In this document: positions 50,573-59,483 of the stretch, one piece after another
How positions within the stretch are numbered: the first letter of the stretch is position 1
Layout of the letters: the number at the start of each line of letters is the position of its first letter
NCBI RefSeq assembly: GCF_016612545.1
Contig: NZ_JAENRY010000014.1
Coordinates: 26,060-90,059 of the forward strand
DNA from: Streptomyces sp. MBT65
GTDB taxonomy: Bacteria > Actinomycetota > Actinomycetes > Streptomycetales > Streptomycetaceae
Reading direction: 5' to 3'
DNA length: 64,000 nucleotides
Made by a program: the position numbers and the translations under genes
The notes under the pieces: generated by a model
Database searches by the model: none
What the model was told of the DNA's origin: nothing
What the model saw: the letters and a program-made list of their open reading frames with translations, nothing else

Positions 50573-51237
50573 GCAGCAGGGAACGGATCCTGGGGCGCGT
50601 GGAGCGCGCGCTCGCGGACGTGCCACAGGACGACACCCCGTACGAGCAAGCCGTACAGCGCGACTATCTGCGCGAGCACGGGAATCGGAGTGCCGAGCAG
50701 ACCGTCGACCTGCTCGCCGAGAACCTGGCGGACTACCGGGCGCTCGTGCACCGGTGCACGGAGGCCGAACTGGCCGCCACCATCGCCGGGTTGCTCGCCG
50801 AGCGGGGCTCGCAGACGGTCGTCGTGCCGCCGGGTCTGGAGCCTTCCTGGCTCGCGGCGGCCGACATCGAGCGGATCGCGGACCGGGCCGAGAACACCCC
50901 GCACGAGCTGGACCGGGTCGACAGTGTCGTCACGGCGTGTGCGGTGGCCGCCGCCGAGACCGGGACCATCGTCCTGGACGGCGGCCCGGACCAGGGCCGC
51001 CGCCGGATCACGCTCGTCCCCGACCACCACATCTGTGTCGTACGGGTGCCGGACCAGGTGGTGTCCTCGGTGCCCCAGGCCCTTCAACGCCTCGACCCGG
51101 CACGCCCGTTGACGTGGATCTCGGGTCCGTCCGCGACCAGTGACATCGAGCTGGACCGGGTCGAGGGGGTGCACGGTCCGCGCACCCTGGAGGTGGTGCT
51201 GGTGAGCGGTCAGGCGAGCGTGGACGTCAACTCGTAG
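50569..51237 (+). CDS. lutC: L-lactate oxidation subunit LutC (LUD domain)
   Basis: 222 residues, one LUD domain: RERILGRVERALADV at the start, VDSVVTACAVAAAETGTIVLDGG, RRITLVPDHHICVVR, PLTWISGPSATSDIELDRVEGVHGPRTLEVVLV. Matches LutC/YkgG, the third component of LutABC. GTG 50569 overlaps the lutB stop (GTGA). Its end overlaps the rhamnosidase gene tail to tail by 28 bp. Confidence 0.94.
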   Translation: MSSRERILGRVERALADVPQDDTPYEQAVQRDYLREHGNRSAEQTVDLLAENLADYRALVHRCTEAELAATIAGLLAERGSQTVVVPPGLEPSWLAAADIERIADRAENTPHELDRVDSVVTACAVAAAETGTIVLDGGPDQGRRRITLVPDHHICVVRVPDQVVSSVPQALQRLDPARPLTWISGPSATSDIELDRVEGVHGPRTLEVVLVSGQASVDVNS

Positions 51238-54200
51238 CGACCCGAGGGGAGTTCGAAGGACGCGGTGCCGTCCGCGAAGCCGAGGAACTCGACGCCCAGG
51301 GCCTCGGCCAGGGGCCTCCCGTTCTCGTGGACGGTCGCCGGGTCGGTGGCGGGGATGCGCAGGGTCGCCGTGCTGTTCGCGGGAACCACCGCCCGGTACG
51401 TCAACTGCCCCTCCCGCACGGCCCATTCGCTGACGATCTCGCCGTAGGGAGAGACGTGCGAGCCGCTCACCCGGGTGATCCCGCCGGTCGGGTCGGGGTG
51501 TGGGCGGAGGAAGAAGTGCTTGAAGCCCGGGTGTTCGGGGTCCTTGGCGATGCCGGCCATGCTCTCGTACATCCACTCCATGATCGCGCCGTAGGCGTAG
51601 TGGTTGAACGAGTTCATGTCGACCGGACCGAAACCGTCCTGCTTCGAGTACGAGTTCCAGCGCTCCCAGACGGTGGTGGCGCCGTTGGCCACCGAGTAGA
51701 GCCAGGACGGCATCGCGTTCTGGTGGAGGAGGCGGTACGCCAGGTCGACGCGGCCCTCGGCGGTGAGGACGGGGGCGATGACGTTCACGCCGAGGAAGCC
51801 CACGGAGAGGGTGTTCTCCGCGTACTCCACGCGGGTGCTCTCGGGGTGGGCCGCTTTGTAGGCCTGGCTGTTGCCGATGTTGTCGGCGAGCAGGGTGACC
51901 AGTTGACGGTGCTGGAACTCCTTGTCGTAGAAGCCGAGTTTGAGGATCCAGAGCAGGGCGGTCTGGGTGTTGTCCTCGGTCTTGCCGGCGCTGTTGCCCG
52001 GTGTGTGGGGTGGTGGGTCGCCGAGGCTCGACCGGACGGTGAGCTGTCCGGTGAGGGCGTCGGTGGCGAAGTACTTGGTGATGAAGGCTCGTTTGATGTG
52101 GGCGAACAGCCGCTCGTAGGTGGCTGTTTCGGCGGTGCGGCCGGTGGCGCGGGCCATGTCCGCCATGAGGCGGGCGCTGTAGCCGTAGTAGACGTCGCTG
52201 ATGAGTTGGGTGCTGGTGATCTGGAAGGCGAGCCAGTCGCCGAAGACCGCGCCCTGGCCGGCGTGGGTGTCGCCGGTGCGGTGTCGAATCCAGTCGAGGT
52301 ACTTGGTCATCGCCGCCCAACTGCGGTCGATGATCGTGGTGTCGCCGGACATCTGCCACACGGTCCACGGCACGACCACTCCGCAGTCGGCCCAGCCGCT
52401 TGCGGGAACCGGCCGACTGTAGCGGTGGCCCGGGGCGGCCCAGGGGAACTGGGCCTCATCCGCGCCGTAGGTGTGCTGAGAGTCGATCAGTGTGTCCTGG
52501 AAGTGGCTCAGGAAGGGGACGGCGTCGGTGTTGAACAGGGCCGTGGCGCAGAAGAGTTGGGTGTCGCCGGTCCAGCCGAGGCGTTCGTCGCGCTGCGGGC
52601 AGTCGGTGGGCACCCAGAGGTAGTTGCCGCGCTGGCCCCAACGGACGTTGCTGATCAGTTGGTTGACGGCGGTGTCGTCGGTGGTGACGGTGCCGAGGTC
52701 GTGGAGGGCGGAGGTCGCCACGCGGCCCGTGAGGTCGACGAGGGTCACGGTCTCGGTCGTGGTGACGGAGACGTACCGGAAGCCGTAGAAGGTCAGCGAG
52801 TCCTGGTGGGTCTCGCCGGCCGGGTCGCCCTTGAGGATGTAGGTGCTGGTCGCCTCGGCGGTGCGCAGGTTCGCGCGGTAGACCGAGCCCGCCGGTCCGT
52901 CGGCGCCCGCGCTGTCGTCGTTGAGCATCTCCCCCGGTTTGAGGGTGACTTGGGCACCCGCCGGGCCGCGCAGGGTGTAGCGGGGGACACCGACGAGGTT
53001 CTGGCCGAGGTCGATGACGGCGGTGTCGCCGGGGTGCAGGGTGACGGGGAGGGTGGTCGCCCGGGTGGCGTCCGTGGATCCCGTGACTTCTCTGGCTCCC
53101 GTAGGTCCCGTGGCTCCCGTGGCTCCCGTGGCTCCCGTGGCTCCCGTGTGGACGGTGACGGACTGCGGCTTGCGGTCCCACTCGGGCATCAGGCGGGCGC
53201 TCTCGCCGGGACAGGCGACCAACTGGGCGTCCGGGAAGGGGTGTTCGCGCTCCGCCACGGCGGACCAGGCCGAGGCGTCGAAGCCGTTCGTCGTCCAGCC
53301 GGGGAGTCCCCTGCGGGCGTCGTAGGTCTGCCCGTCGTAGATGTCGTCGGCGCGGTAGGGGCCGGTGTCGGTGGCCCGCCAGTCGTCGCCGGGTGCGGTG
53401 ACGACCGTCTGGGCGGAGCCGTCGGCGTACCGGATCAGGAGTTTCGCCTTGAGGGCCAGGGAGTTGCCGTCGACCGAGTGGTAGGCGCTGTTCTCGGAGA
53501 TACGGCCGTTGTACCAGCCGTTGCCGAGCACGGCCGCGAGGGTGACCTGCGAGGGGTCCGTGAGCAGGTCCGTGACGTCGTAGGTGAAGTAGTTGACGGT
53601 GGTGTCGTAGTTGGTCCAGCCGGGGGTCAGCAGCTCGTAGGTCGTGCCGTCGCCCTGCGGAACCGGGACACGTCGGCCGTTGACGTACGCGTCGTACACG
53701 CCGAGCGCGGACACGTACAGGCGGGCCTCGGTCACCTCGCCGCCGGTCCGTGCCGTCTGGCGGCGCAGGAGTGGTGCTCCGGGGGTGTTCGGGCGCTTGC
53801 CCGCCATGCCGATCCACCGCGCGCCGTCCCAGCCGGTGACTCCGTCGGTGCTGAGGAGGCCGGTCTCGAAGTGGGCGGTGGCTGCGGCGGTGACGGCTCG
53901 GCCGTGTTCGTCCCAGACCGTCACCGTCCAGTGGTAGCGGGTCGAGGCGCGCAGTTCGGGGCCCGAGTAGCGCACGGCGACCGAGTCCGCCGTGTCGACG
54001 CGGCCGCTGTCCCAGACGTCGGCGCGGCCGTGGGCGAGTTGCTCGGCCGTGGTGGCGAGCATGATCCGATACGCCGTCTGGTGCCGGCCGCGCGCGGTGG
54101 ACGACATGCGCCAGCCGAATCGGGGGTGTGCCGCGTCGACGCCGAGCGGGGCGGTGCGGTGTTCCACGGTCAGGTCCGACACCGTGGTCTCCGCCGACGG

Positions 54201-54242
54201 GGTTCCTTCTGTGGGGGCCGTTCCGTCGGCTCCGTCGTCCAT
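51210..54242 (-). CDS. GH78 alpha-L-rhamnosidase
   Basis: 1010 residues, no signal peptide, so intracellular. N-terminal beta domains (VEHRTAPLGVDAAHPRFGWRMSS, RWIGMAGKRPNTPGAPLLRR, VSALGVYDAYVNGRRV), then the (alpha/alpha)6 catalytic domain with the GH78 signature VPTDCPQRDERLGWTGDTQ carrying acidic catalytic residues, WADCGVVVPWTVWQ, and NHYAYGAIMEWMYESMAG with a further conserved Glu. It releases L-rhamnose from imported rhamnosides and so feeds the rha pathway. A collagen-like (TGA)n stretch at about residues 366-383 interrupts a beta domain. ATG 54242 follows AAGGGA; GTG 54290 is an alternative. Confidence 0.94.
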   Translation of the reverse strand: MDDGADGTAPTEGTPSAETTVSDLTVEHRTAPLGVDAAHPRFGWRMSSTARGRHQTAYRIMLATTAEQLAHGRADVWDSGRVDTADSVAVRYSGPELRASTRYHWTVTVWDEHGRAVTAAATAHFETGLLSTDGVTGWDGARWIGMAGKRPNTPGAPLLRRQTARTGGEVTEARLYVSALGVYDAYVNGRRVPVPQGDGTTYELLTPGWTNYDTTVNYFTYDVTDLLTDPSQVTLAAVLGNGWYNGRISENSAYHSVDGNSLALKAKLLIRYADGSAQTVVTAPGDDWRATDTGPYRADDIYDGQTYDARRGLPGWTTNGFDASAWSAVAEREHPFPDAQLVACPGESARLMPEWDRKPQSVTVHTGATGATGATGATGPTGAREVTGSTDATRATTLPVTLHPGDTAVIDLGQNLVGVPRYTLRGPAGAQVTLKPGEMLNDDSAGADGPAGSVYRANLRTAEATSTYILKGDPAGETHQDSLTFYGFRYVSVTTTETVTLVDLTGRVATSALHDLGTVTTDDTAVNQLISNVRWGQRGNYLWVPTDCPQRDERLGWTGDTQLFCATALFNTDAVPFLSHFQDTLIDSQHTYGADEAQFPWAAPGHRYSRPVPASGWADCGVVVPWTVWQMSGDTTIIDRSWAAMTKYLDWIRHRTGDTHAGQGAVFGDWLAFQITSTQLISDVYYGYSARLMADMARATGRTAETATYERLFAHIKRAFITKYFATDALTGQLTVRSSLGDPPPHTPGNSAGKTEDNTQTALLWILKLGFYDKEFQHRQLVTLLADNIGNSQAYKAAHPESTRVEYAENTLSVGFLGVNVIAPVLTAEGRVDLAYRLLHQNAMPSWLYSVANGATTVWERWNSYSKQDGFGPVDMNSFNHYAYGAIMEWMYESMAGIAKDPEHPGFKHFFLRPHPDPTGGITRVSGSHVSPYGEIVSEWAVREGQLTYRAVVPANSTATLRIPATDPATVHENGRPLAEALGVEFLGFADGTASFELPSGRYELTSTLA
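53094..53147. repeat. Six 9-bp tandem repeats inside the rhamnosidase gene
   Basis: Units GGCTCCCGT, AGGTCCCGT, then four more GGCTCCCGT, all in frame; on the coding strand they read ACGGGAGCC, giving the peptide TGATGATGATGATGPTGA. The near identity of the last four units suggests recent slippage. Confidence 0.9.
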
Positions 54243-54405
54243 GCCGTTGTCCCTTCGGCCTGCCGGGAGGTGGAGGTGTACCGCTGACACGGAGTGGCTC
54301 CGCAGAGGTGGCTCCGCATCCGTTCAAGGTCGCCATACCCCCGGTCACCAGCCGGTAGGCCCTCGCTGATGGGCGGCGTCGGACCGGCGCCGTTAGCGTG
54401 AGGAC

Positions 54406-55560
54406 ATGATCCGGTTCGAGCAGGTCAGCAAGCGGTACCCGGACGGTACGACGGCCGTGGACGGGCTGTCCTTCGAGGTGTCCGAGGGTGAACTCGTCAC
54501 GCTCGTGGGCCCGTCCGGCTGCGGCAAGACGACGACCATGATGATGGTCAACCGGCTCATCGAGCCCACCTCCGGCCGGATCCTCGTGAACGGCGAGGAC
54601 ATCGCCGGCGTCGACCCGGTGCAGCTGCGCCGCCGTATCGGATACGTCATCCAACAGGTGGGCCTCTTCCCGCACCGCACGGTCCTCGACAACACGGCGA
54701 CCGTGCCGTCCCTGGTCGGCTGGAAGCGGGCGAAGGCGCGGGCCCGGGCCGCCGAGCTGCTCGATCTGGTGGGGCTCGACCCGAAGACGTACGGTCCGCG
54801 CTATCCGGAGCAGTTGTCGGGCGGGCAGCGGCAGCGCGTCGGGGTGGCGCGGGCGCTGGCCGCCGATCCGCCGGTGCTGCTGATGGACGAGCCGTTCGGT
54901 GCCGTCGACCCGGTGGTGCGGGAGCAGTTGCAGGACGAGTTCCTGCGGATGCAGGCCGCCGTGCGCAAGACGGTGCTGCTGGTCACGCACGACATCGAGG
55001 AGGCGGTACGGCTCGGTGACCGGATCGCCGTGTACGGGCAGGGGCGGATCGAGCAGTACGACACCCCCGGCGCGGTGCTCGGCAAGCCGGCGACGCCGTA
55101 CGTCGCCGAGTTCGTGGGCGCGGACCGGGGGCTGAAGCGGTTGTCGGTGACGGAGATCGAGCCCGACGACCTGGAGCAGCCGCCGGTCGCCCGGGTGGAC
55201 GAACCGGCCCGGCGGGCCGCCGACCGGCTCCGGGTGGAGGGCGCGCGGTGGGCGGTGGTCCTCGACCAACAGGGTGAACTGCAGGGCTGGGTCAAGGCCG
55301 ACGAACTCACCGCGGGCGGCACCGTCGGCGACCGCGCCCACCGGATGAACGCGTGGGTACCGGTGGGCGCCCCCTTGAAGCAGGCGTTCGGCGTGATGCT
55401 CCAGCACGACGCCGGGTGGGTCGCCGTGCTGGACGGGGCACGCTTCCTCGGCGTCCTGACTCCGGCGAAACTGCACGAGGCGCTCCGGCGGTCCGTCGAC
55501 GCGGACGCGCTCGGAGTGCCGCGCGGGCAGGTGGACTTCGACTCGGTGGCGGACGCGTGA
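54406..55560 (+). CDS. Glycine-betaine/choline-type ABC transporter ATPase with CBS domains
   Basis: 384 residues. ABC domain 1-240: GPSGCGKTTTMMMVN Walker A, YPEQLSGGQRQRVGVARAL signature, VLLMDEPFGAVDP Walker B. Then a CBS pair (about 245-375): RAADRLRVEGARWAVVLDQQGELQGWV and LKQAFGVMLQHDAGWVAVLDGARFLGVLTPAKL, which senses ionic strength in OpuA-type importers. The two permeases and the binding protein lie 0.6-2.9 kb away on the other strand, so the system is split into convergent units. Confidence 0.9.
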   Translation: MIRFEQVSKRYPDGTTAVDGLSFEVSEGELVTLVGPSGCGKTTTMMMVNRLIEPTSGRILVNGEDIAGVDPVQLRRRIGYVIQQVGLFPHRTVLDNTATVPSLVGWKRAKARARAAELLDLVGLDPKTYGPRYPEQLSGGQRQRVGVARALAADPPVLLMDEPFGAVDPVVREQLQDEFLRMQAAVRKTVLLVTHDIEEAVRLGDRIAVYGQGRIEQYDTPGAVLGKPATPYVAEFVGADRGLKRLSVTEIEPDDLEQPPVARVDEPARRAADRLRVEGARWAVVLDQQGELQGWVKADELTAGGTVGDRAHRMNAWVPVGAPLKQAFGVMLQHDAGWVAVLDGARFLGVLTPAKLHEALRRSVDADALGVPRGQVDFDSVADA

Positions 55561-55575
55561 GGATCGCTGCGCGGC

Positions 55576-56154
55576 TCAGGAGTAGGTGATGGGGCAGCCC
55601 TGTCGCAGTGAGTGCTGGGCGGCGCGCAGGTACAGGGAGACGTAGAAAGCCGTGTCCAGGCTCTCGCTCCAGCGGCCGGGGGAGGCGGCGGCGAACTCCT
55701 CGGCCTCGCCCTCCAGGAACCAGAAGGTCAGGGCGAGGTTCCCGGACATCTCCGGTATCTCGACGGGCAGTTCGAGGGCCGCCGCCAACCGCTCGGCGAC
55801 GGCGAGGACTTGAGGTGCTCCCGCGATCACTGTCTCGTCCGTGTACGCGGAGCTGATCGGCAGCCGTATCTGCTCGTCGAGCGAGACCGGCACCAGCACC
55901 GACCAGTCACCGATCAACGCCCGCTCCGCCGGAGTCAGTTGGCTGCGGCACAGCGCGTCGAACCCGAACATGGACGGGCTCAGCTTCTCCTCGAACGCCG
56001 CCCCGAAGTCCCGCTCGGGCACGGACGTGTACGGCGGCAGCCCGCGCCGGGCCAGCTCCGCGTCGAGCCCTTTGGCGATCGCGCCCATCCCCCCTTCCCC
56101 TCTGTCCTCACTCAGCCACTCCTCCGCACCGACGTCGATCAGATAGACACCCAT
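55576..56154 (-). CDS. Hypothetical protein between the two betaine-transport transcripts
   Basis: 192 residues, acidic, soluble. Begins MGVYLIDVGAEEWLSEDRGEGGMGAIAKGLDAELARRGLPPY, has LVPVSLDEQIRLPISSAYTDETVIAGAPQVLAVAERLAAALELPV in the middle, and ends FYVSLYLRAAQHSLRQGCPITYS. It looks like an intact globular protein with good coding bias. I do not recognise the family. It lies 40 bp downstream of the binding-protein gene on the same strand and may be the last gene of that operon. Confidence 0.6.
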   Translation of the reverse strand: MGVYLIDVGAEEWLSEDRGEGGMGAIAKGLDAELARRGLPPYTSVPERDFGAAFEEKLSPSMFGFDALCRSQLTPAERALIGDWSVLVPVSLDEQIRLPISSAYTDETVIAGAPQVLAVAERLAAALELPVEIPEMSGNLALTFWFLEGEAEEFAAASPGRWSESLDTAFYVSLYLRAAQHSLRQGCPITYS

Positions 56155-56194
56155 GCCCGAACGCTACAAGCCGCCACTGACAACGGCCCGAACC

Positions 56195-57130
56195 TCACTT
56201 CAACAGACCCTTGTCCTTCAGATACGTCCGCGCCACGTCCTGCGCCAACCGCCGCCAGCTGTCGACCTGTTGGTTCATCGATGCCAGGTCGGCCGTGGTG
56301 AGGACGTCGTTGAGTTGCCCCAGCGCCTTGGTCACGCCCGTGCTCCCCGCCCGGGAGCGGTTGACGACCGGGACGACGTAGTCGGCGTTCTGGAGGTGCT
56401 TGTCGTCGGTGAGGAGGACCAGGCCGAAGCCGTCGAGGGTGGCGTCGGTGGTCGTGGTCAGCACCATCTGGTCCTGCCCGTTCCGCACCGCGCTCTTGGC
56501 CTGGGTAGTGCCGACGCCCTTCGGGTCGACGGCGGTGATGTCGATGCCGTAGGTCTTCTTCAACCCCGGTTCGCAGTACGGCCGTTGGACGCATTCGTCG
56601 CCCGCCGCGAGCCGCACCTTCAGTCCCGAGGCGCCGAGGTCGCTGAGCGTCTTGAGATGGTGCTCCCGCGCGTACGAGCGGGCCACCGCGAAGGCGTTCT
56701 GGTCGACGGCCTTCCCCGGGTCGAGGACGGTCAGGCCGCGCGGCGTGGCCAGTCGGCGCAGTGCCTTCATGGTGGTGGTGAGGTCGGGTGAGCCGACGGC
56801 CGGTGCGTCGGGGCCGTTGGTCTTGGCGTTGAGCCAGTCGGCGAAGGTGGCCGCGTACTCGGGTACGACGTCGATCTGCCCGGATTCCAGGGCGGGTTCG
56901 TAGAGTTCGCGGTTGGCGACGGTGAGCAGGGACGTCTTGTAGCCGGCCTGCTTCAGCAGCAGCGCGTACATCTGGGCGAGCAGGTCGCTCTCGGTGAAGC
57001 CGGCCGAGCCGATGGTGAGGTGGTGGCTGTCGCCGGGTGGCGCGGTGACGGCGCCCTGGTTCTCCAGGGACGGGCCGGTCGAGCAACCGGTGACCAGGAG
57101 CAGGGCGGCCGCGGCAAGACGTCGCTTCAT
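56195..57130 (-). CDS. Glycine-betaine/choline-type ABC substrate-binding lipoprotein
   Basis: 311 residues. Lipobox LVTGCS (Cys16), then an OpuAC/ProX-type domain: HHLTIGSAGFTESDLLAQMYALLLKQAGYKTSL, ESGQIDVVPEYAATFADWLN, VDQNAFAVARSYAREHHLKTLSDL, and LVLLTDDKHLQNADYVVPVV. Binds quaternary ammonium osmoprotectants outside the membrane. ATG 57130 overlaps the stop of the upstream permease (ATGA), so the three genes are coupled. Choline, betaine or carnitine cannot be separated here. Confidence 0.9.
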   Translation of the reverse strand: MKRRLAAAALLLVTGCSTGPSLENQGAVTAPPGDSHHLTIGSAGFTESDLLAQMYALLLKQAGYKTSLLTVANRELYEPALESGQIDVVPEYAATFADWLNAKTNGPDAPAVGSPDLTTTMKALRRLATPRGLTVLDPGKAVDQNAFAVARSYAREHHLKTLSDLGASGLKVRLAAGDECVQRPYCEPGLKKTYGIDITAVDPKGVGTTQAKSAVRNGQDQMVLTTTTDATLDGFGLVLLTDDKHLQNADYVVPVVNRSRAGSTGVTKALGQLNDVLTTADLASMNQQVDSWRRLAQDVARTYLKDKGLLK

Positions 57131-57798
57131 CGCGCTCTCCCCGCCCATCGGGGTGCCAGCCGTTCGGTGACCGCGAAGACGCCCTCGACGAGCAGCGCGA
57201 ACACGGCGACGAGCACCGCCCCGGCGACCACCTGCGCGGTGTTGGCGAGGTTGAAGCCGGCGGTGATGATGCGGCCGAGTCCGCCGCCGCCCGCGAGTGC
57301 GGCGATGGTGGCGGTCGCGACGAGTTGGACGGCCGCGATCCGTACGCCGTTCATCAACAGCGGGAGAGAGAGCGGCAGTTCGACGCGGAACAGCATCTGA
57401 CTGCCCGTCATGCCCATACCGCGTGCGGCCCGCACCACATCGCGGTCGACCTCGCGCATGCCGACGTAGGCGTTGGTGAGCAGTGGCGGTACGGCGAACA
57501 GGACGAGGGCGACGACGGTGGGGCCCTCGCCCCACTTGCCGATCGGGGTCAGGAGCAGCAGGACCAGGACGGCGAAGGTGGGCACCGCGCGGCCGATGTT
57601 GGAGATGTTGACGGCGAGCGCGCCGCCCTTGCCGAGGTGGCCGAGGACGAGCGCGACCGGCAGCGCGATCAGGCAGCTGATGACCAGGCAGACGACGGTG
57701 AGGACGAGGTGCTGCGCGAGCCGGTGCCAGATGCCGTCGTCGCCGCTCCAGTGGGCGGAGTCGGTGAGCCAGTGCCAGGCGTCGGTCAGGGTGTTCAT
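57127..57798 (-). CDS. Betaine/choline-type ABC transporter permease
   Basis: 223 residues with five to six membrane helices (LVLTVVCLVISCLIALPVALVLGHL, VPTFAVLVLLLLTPIGKW, VVALVLFAVPPLLTNAYVGM) and the coupling loop VRAARGMGMTGSQMLFRVELPLSLPLLMNGVR, the OpuCB/OpuCD pattern. Overlaps both neighbours by 4 bp. Confidence 0.92.
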   Translation of the reverse strand: MNTLTDAWHWLTDSAHWSGDDGIWHRLAQHLVLTVVCLVISCLIALPVALVLGHLGKGGALAVNISNIGRAVPTFAVLVLLLLTPIGKWGEGPTVVALVLFAVPPLLTNAYVGMREVDRDVVRAARGMGMTGSQMLFRVELPLSLPLLMNGVRIAAVQLVATATIAALAGGGGLGRIITAGFNLANTAQVVAGAVLVAVFALLVEGVFAVTERLAPRWAGRAR

Positions 57799-58475
57799 CC
57801 GCGCACCGCCCTGGTCCAGGGGGTGATCAGCCGTTGCACGAGCAGGAGGAGCAGGTCGGCCAGGATCGCGATCACCACGCAGAGCACGGACGCGGTGAGC
57901 ACCTGGGCCTTGAAGTAGGTGTTCATGCCCGCGTAGATGAGGTTACCGAGTCCCCCGAAGCCGACGATCGCGCCGACCGTGACCAGGGAGACCGCCGAGA
58001 CGGTGGCGATGCGCAGGCCGGCCATCGCGGCGGGCAGCGCGAGGGGCAGTTCCACGGTGAGAAGGAGGCGGATCGGGCCGTAGCCCATGCCGCGTGCGGC
58101 CTGTCGGGTCTCCTCGGGTACGGCGCGCAGGCCCGCGAGGATGTTGCGGACGAGCAGGGTGAGGGAGTAGAGGACGAGTCCGGCGACGACGAGGGTGGCG
58201 GAGAGGCCGTAGACCGGCAGGAGCAGGGAGAACATCGCCAGGGACGGGATGGTGTAGAGGACCGTCGTGATCGCGAGCACCGGTCCCGCGGCCCAGCCCC
58301 AGCGGCGGGCCACGACCGCGAGCGGCAGCGCGACGGCCAGGCCGATGAGCACCGAGATCGCGGTGAGCTGAAGGTGCTGGCCGACCGCGTCGAGAAGGAT
58401 GTGGCGGCGGGTGCTCAGGTACTCGCCGCAGATCCACTCGTTGCGGGCGAGGCAGTCGTCCGGGGGCGCGGTCAC
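57795..58475 (-). CDS. Betaine/choline-type ABC transporter permease
   Basis: 226 residues, paralogous to the next permease: HLQLTAISVLIGLAVALPLAVVARRW, VLYTIPSLAMFSLLLPVYGLSATLVVAGLVLYSLTLLVRNI, and coupling loop RQAARGMGYGPIRLLLTVELPLALPAAMAGLR. GTG start at 58475. First gene of the permease-permease-binding protein operon, whose ATPase is on the opposite strand at 54406. Confidence 0.92.
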   Translation of the reverse strand: MTAPPDDCLARNEWICGEYLSTRRHILLDAVGQHLQLTAISVLIGLAVALPLAVVARRWGWAAGPVLAITTVLYTIPSLAMFSLLLPVYGLSATLVVAGLVLYSLTLLVRNILAGLRAVPEETRQAARGMGYGPIRLLLTVELPLALPAAMAGLRIATVSAVSLVTVGAIVGFGGLGNLIYAGMNTYFKAQVLTASVLCVVIAILADLLLLLVQRLITPWTRAVRG

Positions 58476-58536
58476 AGGTCCATTGCATCGGGCGGGCCGG
58501 GGGGCGGCTCGTTCTGGTGACCCGTACGGGCGTCGG

Positions 58537-58905
58537 TCAGGGGTTCCAGTAGGTGGCGAGGGAGGCGACGAAGACCGCCGCGGAGGTGAGGACCACGAGT
58601 TGAGCGGCGGCGGTGGTCCAGAGGCGGCAGGCGATCGCCAGGGCGACGGTCACGGCCTCGGCGCGGCAGAGGAAGACGACACAGTGGTACTGGTAGGAGG
58701 CGGCCGTGGAGTCCATCATCCCGGCATAGCCCATCCAGTCCTCGGTGAAGACGCCGTCGCTGCCGAGCAGCAGGATCAGCGCGACGAGGAAGATATCCAG
58801 GCCGACGAGCAGCCCGCACGCGATGGCGTCGGCGCGTCGGTGTGCGCGCGAGCGGCGCAGGACGCGCTGCGGGAAGCCGTCGACGGGGGTGCTCCGGTCC
58901 GTCAT
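58537..58905 (-). CDS. Small membrane protein, function unknown
   Basis: 122 residues with three membrane helices: AIACGLLVGLDIFLVALILLLGSDG, AVTVALAIACRLWTTAA and LVVLTSAAVFVASLATYW. A short loop (TEDWMGYAGMMDSTAASYQYHC) carries a Cys and several aromatics. No known family recognised. It overlaps the DUF4232 gene by 4 bp (ATGA), so the two proteins are likely made together and could form a membrane complex. Confidence 0.68.
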   Translation of the reverse strand: MTDRSTPVDGFPQRVLRRSRAHRRADAIACGLLVGLDIFLVALILLLGSDGVFTEDWMGYAGMMDSTAASYQYHCVVFLCRAEAVTVALAIACRLWTTAAAQLVVLTSAAVFVASLATYWNP

Positions 58906-59483
58906 CGGGTGCCTCCGGTGGTGCGCCAGGGACCGACGCCGAGTCGTCCCGTGGTCCCGAGGTCGAGGCCGCCGTCCGGTGTCAGGAGGAGCGGCAGGGA
59001 ACCGGACCGTGCCGCGACCGTCAGATAGTGCACGTAGGCCGCGCCTTCAAAGCCGGTGGTGGTGTTGCGCCACAGCAGGCCGGCGGAGGCGGTCTCGCCG
59101 GGGGCGAGCGTCACCGCGGCCGGTGGTTCGTCGAGGCCGGTGACCGTGGCGATACCGGCGCTGCCGTGGATCACCGACACACCGGTCACGTGCTGCTGGT
59201 CCCGGTCGAGCAGCCGGATCTCGGGGTAGCCCTGGACGCGGTAGGCGCGGGTGCCGCAGTTCTCCAGGGTGAGGTCCATGGCGCGCAGGCCCATCGCGGG
59301 GTTCACCGGTCCGGCCGTTACGCGGATGCCCTCCTCCGGGCAGACGGGGCCCGGCTTGGACCATCCGGCGGCGGGATCGTCGTAGGACACCTCCGTGACC
59401 GTCCAGATGGCGGCCCCGACGAGGAGCCCCACCATCGCGACCAGCACGGTGTCGTACACGCTTCTCGGCGTCCTTCTCGGCAT
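58902..59483 (-). CDS. DUF4232-domain membrane-anchored protein
   Basis: 193 residues. One N-terminal membrane segment (about 11-30, DTVLVAMVGLLVGAAIWTVTEV) and an extracytoplasmic DUF4232 beta-sandwich: ITVTAGPVNP-like start, GLRAMDLTLENCGTRAYRVQGYPEIRLLD, AAVTLAPGETASAGLLWRNT. DUF4232 proteins are abundant on streptomycete surfaces and uncharacterised. Two cysteines (PVCPEEG and ENCGTR) could form the disulfide usual for the family. Confidence 0.82.
   Translation of the reverse strand: MPRRTPRSVYDTVLVAMVGLLVGAAIWTVTEVSYDDPAAGWSKPGPVCPEEGIRVTAGPVNPAMGLRAMDLTLENCGTRAYRVQGYPEIRLLDRDQQHVTGVSVIHGSAGIATVTGLDEPPAAVTLAPGETASAGLLWRNTTTGFEGAAYVHYLTVAARSGSLPLLLTPDGGLDLGTTGRLGVGPWRTTGGTR

Noticed and set aside
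51327..54287. A 986-codon open frame on the plus strand
   Set aside because: It is antisense to the clearly conserved GH78 rhamnosidase. Long antisense frames are expected at this GC content, and the translation has no family motifs.
54291..54318. Two 14-bp near-repeats (GTGGCTCCGCA) upstream of the rhamnosidase
   Set aside because: Short, only two copies and without symmetry to the rha LacI boxes; too weak to call an operator.
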